Shown piece by piece: positions 61,132-64,000 of a stretch of DNA of 64,000 nt. Below the pieces are notes generated by a model. It was not told the DNA's origin. It ran no database searches and saw nothing but the letters and a program-made list of their open reading frames with translations. The stretch is from Paraburkholderia sp. C35 (GTDB taxonomy: Bacteria; Pseudomonadota; Gammaproteobacteria; Burkholderiales; Burkholderiaceae): the NCBI RefSeq assembly GCF_003121405.1, contig NZ_QBUY01000004.1:159806-223805 (forward strand). Direction: 5' to 3'. Made by a program: the position numbers and the translations under genes. Within the stretch, counting starts at the first letter, position 1, and the number at the start of each line of letters is the position of its first letter.

Positions 61132-63570
61132 GTGGACCACGCTAATCTTCTCAACTCGGCGCTCGCGCTTCATCAGGCTGGCCGTCTCGCCGAAGCCAAG
61201 GCGATATACGACACGATCTTGCGCGCCAATCCGCGGCATTCGGATGCGCTGCATTTTCTCGGATTGCTCGCGTGCCAGATCCAGCAGCACGAGGCTGGCA
61301 TCACGCTGATGCGGCAGTCGATTGCTATCCTGCCGAACGCGATCTACTTCAACAATCTCGGCAACGCGTTGCGCGAGCATGGCGAACTGAAGCAGGCGAT
61401 CGATGGTTATCGCGAAGCGGTGTCGCTCAATCCCGACTATGCCGAAGCGCACAACAACCTCGGCAACGCGCTGCGCGAGGACCGGCAGCCCGACGCGGCG
61501 ATGCGAAGCTGCGCACAGGCGATCGAGTTGCGTCCCGGATATGTCGAGGCGTACAACAATCTCGGCAATGCGCTGAAAGATCTCGGCGAAGCGGACAGCG
61601 CTGTGCTCGCATATCGCAAGGCGATTTCGTTCAAGCCCGACTACGCGGACGCACACAACAATCTTGGCAACGCGCTGATGGAGCAGGGCAAGTACGACGA
61701 GGCCATCGAGAGCTATCGCCGCGCGATTTCACTCGACCCTGACCGCGCGCTGATGCACAACAGTCTGGGCACGCTGCTGCTTGCGCGCGGTGAACTCGAG
61801 GATGCCGCAGCGAGCCTGCGCCGGGCCATCGAACTGGATTCCGGGCGCCCTGGCGTGCACAACAATCTGGCCAACACGTTGCGCGATCTGGGCGATCGCG
61901 ACAGCGCTGTGATGCATTACAGGAAAGCGCTGCAACTCGCGCAGGCGATCGTCGATTCGTACCAGTACGATGCGGACAGCGCGTTGCCGGTTGCGCAATC
62001 GCGCGCTGCGGAGCCGCGCATGACGCTTGCCGAAGCGTATGCGACGATCGGCAACGCCTGGTACGGACTCTATCGCTATGACGAAGCGATCGAAAGCTAT
62101 CTGCGTTCCATCGAACTTGCGGAAGACGATGCCGAAGTGCATCACAACCTTGCTGTCGCGTATCTGAAGACGGAACGTGCCGGTGAAGCCGTGCAGTACG
62201 CCCGCAAGGCACTGACGCTGAAAGACGGCTCGTCGCGGATGCACATCAATCTCGGCGACGTGTTGCGTGCGCTAGGCGATCTGGAATCTGCCGCAGCGAG
62301 TTATCGCAGCGCGATCGAGCGATCGCCGGATGCCGATACCGCGCACACGGCGCTGCTGTTCTGCGAAGCGAGCATGTCGCAGCGGTCGGTCGAAGCGTAT
62401 CTGGCCGACGCCATCTATTTTGGCGAGCGGATCGCGGCAAACGTGAAGCGCTTCACGCATCGACGTGCGCCGCGTGGCAAGCGGCCGTTGCGCGTCGGGT
62501 TTGTGTCAGGCGATTTGCGCACGCACCCGGTGGGCATTTTCACCGAGAGCATGCTGCGGCACATCGATCCTTTGCGGGTCGAGCTGATTGCCTATCCGAC
62601 CAGCGAAGTCGTCGATGAGATGACGCATCGCATCCGGCCGTTGTTCGACGCATGGACACCGCTGTGGAAGCTTTCACGCGACGCGGCGGCGCAGCGCATC
62701 TTCGATGACGGCATCGACATTCTGCTCGACATGGCGGGTCACACTGCATTCAACCGCTTGCCTGTGTTCGCGATGAAGCCGGCACCCGTGCAGGCGACGT
62801 GGCTGGGCTTTTTCGCCTCGACGGGCATTGCCGCGATGGATTACGTGCTCGGCGATCGTTATGTGTTGCCGCCTGACGAGGCGCATCACTTCATCGAAAA
62901 GCCGTGGCGTCTGCCTGACGGCTATCTGTGCATGACGCCGCCTGCGCATGATGTTGAGGTCGGGCCGCTGCCGATGCAGTCGAATGGTTGCGTGACCTTT
63001 GGTTATCTGGGCAAGCTCGCCAAGATGACGGACGACGTGCTCGATCTGTGGGCGCGCGTGTTGCGCGCGGTGCCCGGCTCACGACTGCTCGTGAAGGCGC
63101 ACGAACTCGACCGCAAGCATGCTGTTGACGCGACGCTGCAGCGTTTCGCGGCACGTGGGGTTGGTGCTTCGCAGCTTGTGTTTGAGGGTGGAGCCAAGCG
63201 TGACGAGTACTTCAAGTCGTACCATCGCGTGGATGTGGTGTTGAGTCCTTTTCCGTATCCTGGCGGGACGACGACGGCGGAAGCCTTGTGGATGGGGGTG
63301 CCTGTCGTGGCGATGAAGGGTGACCGGTTTCTTGGGCATATCTGCGAGAGCGTTTTGCATTCGGCCGGGTTTGGTGAGTGGATTTGCGGTGATCAGGATG
63401 GGTATGTGCGTAAGGTTTGCGAGCTGGTGAGTGATGTCGATGCGCTTGCTGCGCTGCGGGCTGGATTACGGGAGCAGGTGATGGTGTCGCCGATGTGTGA
63501 TGCGCAGAGGTTTGCGCGGAATTTTGAGGACGCGCTGGAGGGGATGTGGCGGGAGTTTGAAGAGAGTTAG
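61132..63570 (+). CDS. TPR-GT41 glycosyltransferase, paralogue 4
   Basis: An 812-residue protein, the largest of the four. Eleven or so TPRs (residues 1-405) begin like paralogue 3 (LLNSALALHQAGRLAEA). The GT41 part has RVGFVSGDLRTHPVGIF with His465, LLDMAGHTAFNRLPVF, TFGYLGKLAKMTD with Lys631 and LSPFPYPGGTTTAEALWMG. GTG at 61132 with AGGGA upstream is preferred to the GTG at 61096. Its TPR region is nearest in sequence to that of paralogue 3, suggesting a recent duplication. Last gene of the cluster. Confidence 0.88.
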   Translation: MDHANLLNSALALHQAGRLAEAKAIYDTILRANPRHSDALHFLGLLACQIQQHEAGITLMRQSIAILPNAIYFNNLGNALREHGELKQAIDGYREAVSLNPDYAEAHNNLGNALREDRQPDAAMRSCAQAIELRPGYVEAYNNLGNALKDLGEADSAVLAYRKAISFKPDYADAHNNLGNALMEQGKYDEAIESYRRAISLDPDRALMHNSLGTLLLARGELEDAAASLRRAIELDSGRPGVHNNLANTLRDLGDRDSAVMHYRKALQLAQAIVDSYQYDADSALPVAQSRAAEPRMTLAEAYATIGNAWYGLYRYDEAIESYLRSIELAEDDAEVHHNLAVAYLKTERAGEAVQYARKALTLKDGSSRMHINLGDVLRALGDLESAAASYRSAIERSPDADTAHTALLFCEASMSQRSVEAYLADAIYFGERIAANVKRFTHRRAPRGKRPLRVGFVSGDLRTHPVGIFTESMLRHIDPLRVELIAYPTSEVVDEMTHRIRPLFDAWTPLWKLSRDAAAQRIFDDGIDILLDMAGHTAFNRLPVFAMKPAPVQATWLGFFASTGIAAMDYVLGDRYVLPPDEAHHFIEKPWRLPDGYLCMTPPAHDVEVGPLPMQSNGCVTFGYLGKLAKMTDDVLDLWARVLRAVPGSRLLVKAHELDRKHAVDATLQRFAARGVGASQLVFEGGAKRDEYFKSYHRVDVVLSPFPYPGGTTTAEALWMGVPVVAMKGDRFLGHICESVLHSAGFGEWICGDQDGYVRKVCELVSDVDALAALRAGLREQVMVSPMCDAQRFARNFEDALEGMWREFEES

Positions 63571-63598
63571 GGTTTGGTTTTGGTTTTGGTTTTGCTTT

Positions 63599-63705
63599 CG
63601 CTGGCGTCCGCGATTTCTTACTGGTACTTCATGCGTCGCCCCTGTGCGGGGCAGCACCTACTTTTCTTTGCCGCGGCAAAGAAAAGTAGGCAAAAGAAAG
63701 CCGCT
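63599..63705 (+). repeat. intergenic hairpin repeat, copy 2
   Basis: Same 107-base element as at 27244-27350, same orientation, about eight mismatches. Perfect arms CCTACTTTTCTTTGC (63657-63671) and GCAAAGAAAAGTAGG (63676-63690) with loop CGCG; the small GCCCC/GGGGC hairpin is also kept. It starts 29 bases after paralogue 4 and could act as its terminator. Confidence 0.88.
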
Positions 63706-63864
63706 GAACACCACCCACTACGGTCCTTGCCTGCGGGCCCGCAGCCGGTCCTATCCTTCACACGGCATCACTCTTCTTGATGCCCGCTGCCCACGCTCTT
63801 AAAGGGCGCATCACCCTCTTCAAGCATCCGCGTCTCAGCGGGCCTTACCAGTTCGGCCCAGGCC

Positions 63865-63998
63865 GCCCAGGTGGCAAACGGTGTGTCGGCTATCGCGCCT
63901 TATACGCATCACTCCGGACTGAAAAGCAAAGGCGGTGTGTCTTGTAGGATCGCCGACGCAGAATGCGCGACAACCTACACACCGTTTGCCACCTGGGC
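63865..63998. repeat. perfect 22-bp inverted repeat bounding a 134-base element
   Basis: The 22 bases at 63865-63886 (GCCCAGGTGGCAAACGGTGT plus two more) are the exact reverse complement of 63977-63998, enclosing 90 bases with no coding potential. It could be a miniature inverted-repeat element or an RNA hairpin. It ends two bases before the window edge, so its outer limits cannot be seen. Confidence 0.8.
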
Positions 63999-64000
63999 TG

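Larger units (their letters stand above)
63571..64000. other. 430-base non-coding tail of the window
   Basis: No supported gene. It holds repeat copy 2 (63599-63705) and a perfect 22-bp inverted repeat (63865-63886 and 63977-63998); short open frames here run through the repeats and are not credible. Confidence 0.7.

Noticed and set aside
63497..63802. Open frames through the second hairpin repeat (also 27102-27779 at the first)
   Set aside because: They arise from the repeat itself, as the same peptide pieces appear at both copies; no ribosome binding site.

Overview
The window looks like a piece of the main chromosome of a Burkholderia sensu lato bacterium, probably Paraburkholderia or Caballeronia (Betaproteobacteria). 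Reasons: high GC with strong third-position bias; the order mnmG-rsmG-parA-parB, atpIBEFHAGDC, hemE, priA, putA; a tandem glycine riboswitch before gcvTHP; and a copy-rich hairpin repeat of a kind I associate with this group. A perfect parS site inside mnmG next to parAB suggests the window lies close to the replication origin. The genus call is inference from gene content; no 16S gene is present.

Layout. 1-4.1 kb: 3' end of mnmG (with parS), rsmG, parA, parB and an SLC13/ArsB-type permease. 4.3-12.15 kb: a complete F1Fo ATP synthase operon with its own promoter, three intercistronic hairpins and a strong terminator. 12.3-14.1 kb: an acyl-CoA synthetase. 14.1-14.8 kb: a long gap with a minus-strand terminator and a candidate small transcript. 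14.8-21.7 kb: a PheC-like periplasmic protein, hemE, a priA preceded by two inverted DnaA boxes, a YeiH-type permease coupled to a small Cys-rich protein, and a 52-residue membrane protein. 21.8-27.2 kb: trifunctional putA behind a likely PutA operator, then a LivK-type binding protein. 27.4-30.6 kb (minus): a TPP-dependent acetolactate-synthase-like enzyme and sdaA. 30.7-32.7 kb (minus): an alginate-lyase-family protein and a YdcF-type protein.

32.7-40.7 kb (plus) is a tightly packed surface-sugar operon: formyltransferase, pseB, pseC, pseF, pseI, a methyltransferase and a glycosyltransferase-methyltransferase fusion. It would make an activated pseudaminic-acid-type sugar, but pseG and pseH are not seen. 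It separates sdaA from gcvP. 40.8-45.8 kb (minus): gcvP, gcvH and gcvT under a tandem glycine riboswitch with a near-consensus promoter. 46-51 kb: a lipoprotein, a Gfo/Idh/MocA oxidoreductase, rep helicase and a membrane-anchored dihaem cytochrome c.

51.4-63.6 kb begins with tRNA-Arg(CCG) and holds a second glycosylation cluster: a small glycosyltransferase, four TPR-GT41 (O-GlcNAc-transferase/SPINDLY-like) paralogues, a UDP-glucuronate decarboxylase and a C-methyltransferase-type protein. Four large TPR-GT41 enzymes together with a nucleotide-sugar gene is the most unusual feature of the window. I infer a protein (perhaps flagellin) O-glycosylation system that may work with the pse operon. 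The last 430 bases are non-coding and hold a second copy of the hairpin repeat and a perfect 22-bp inverted repeat.
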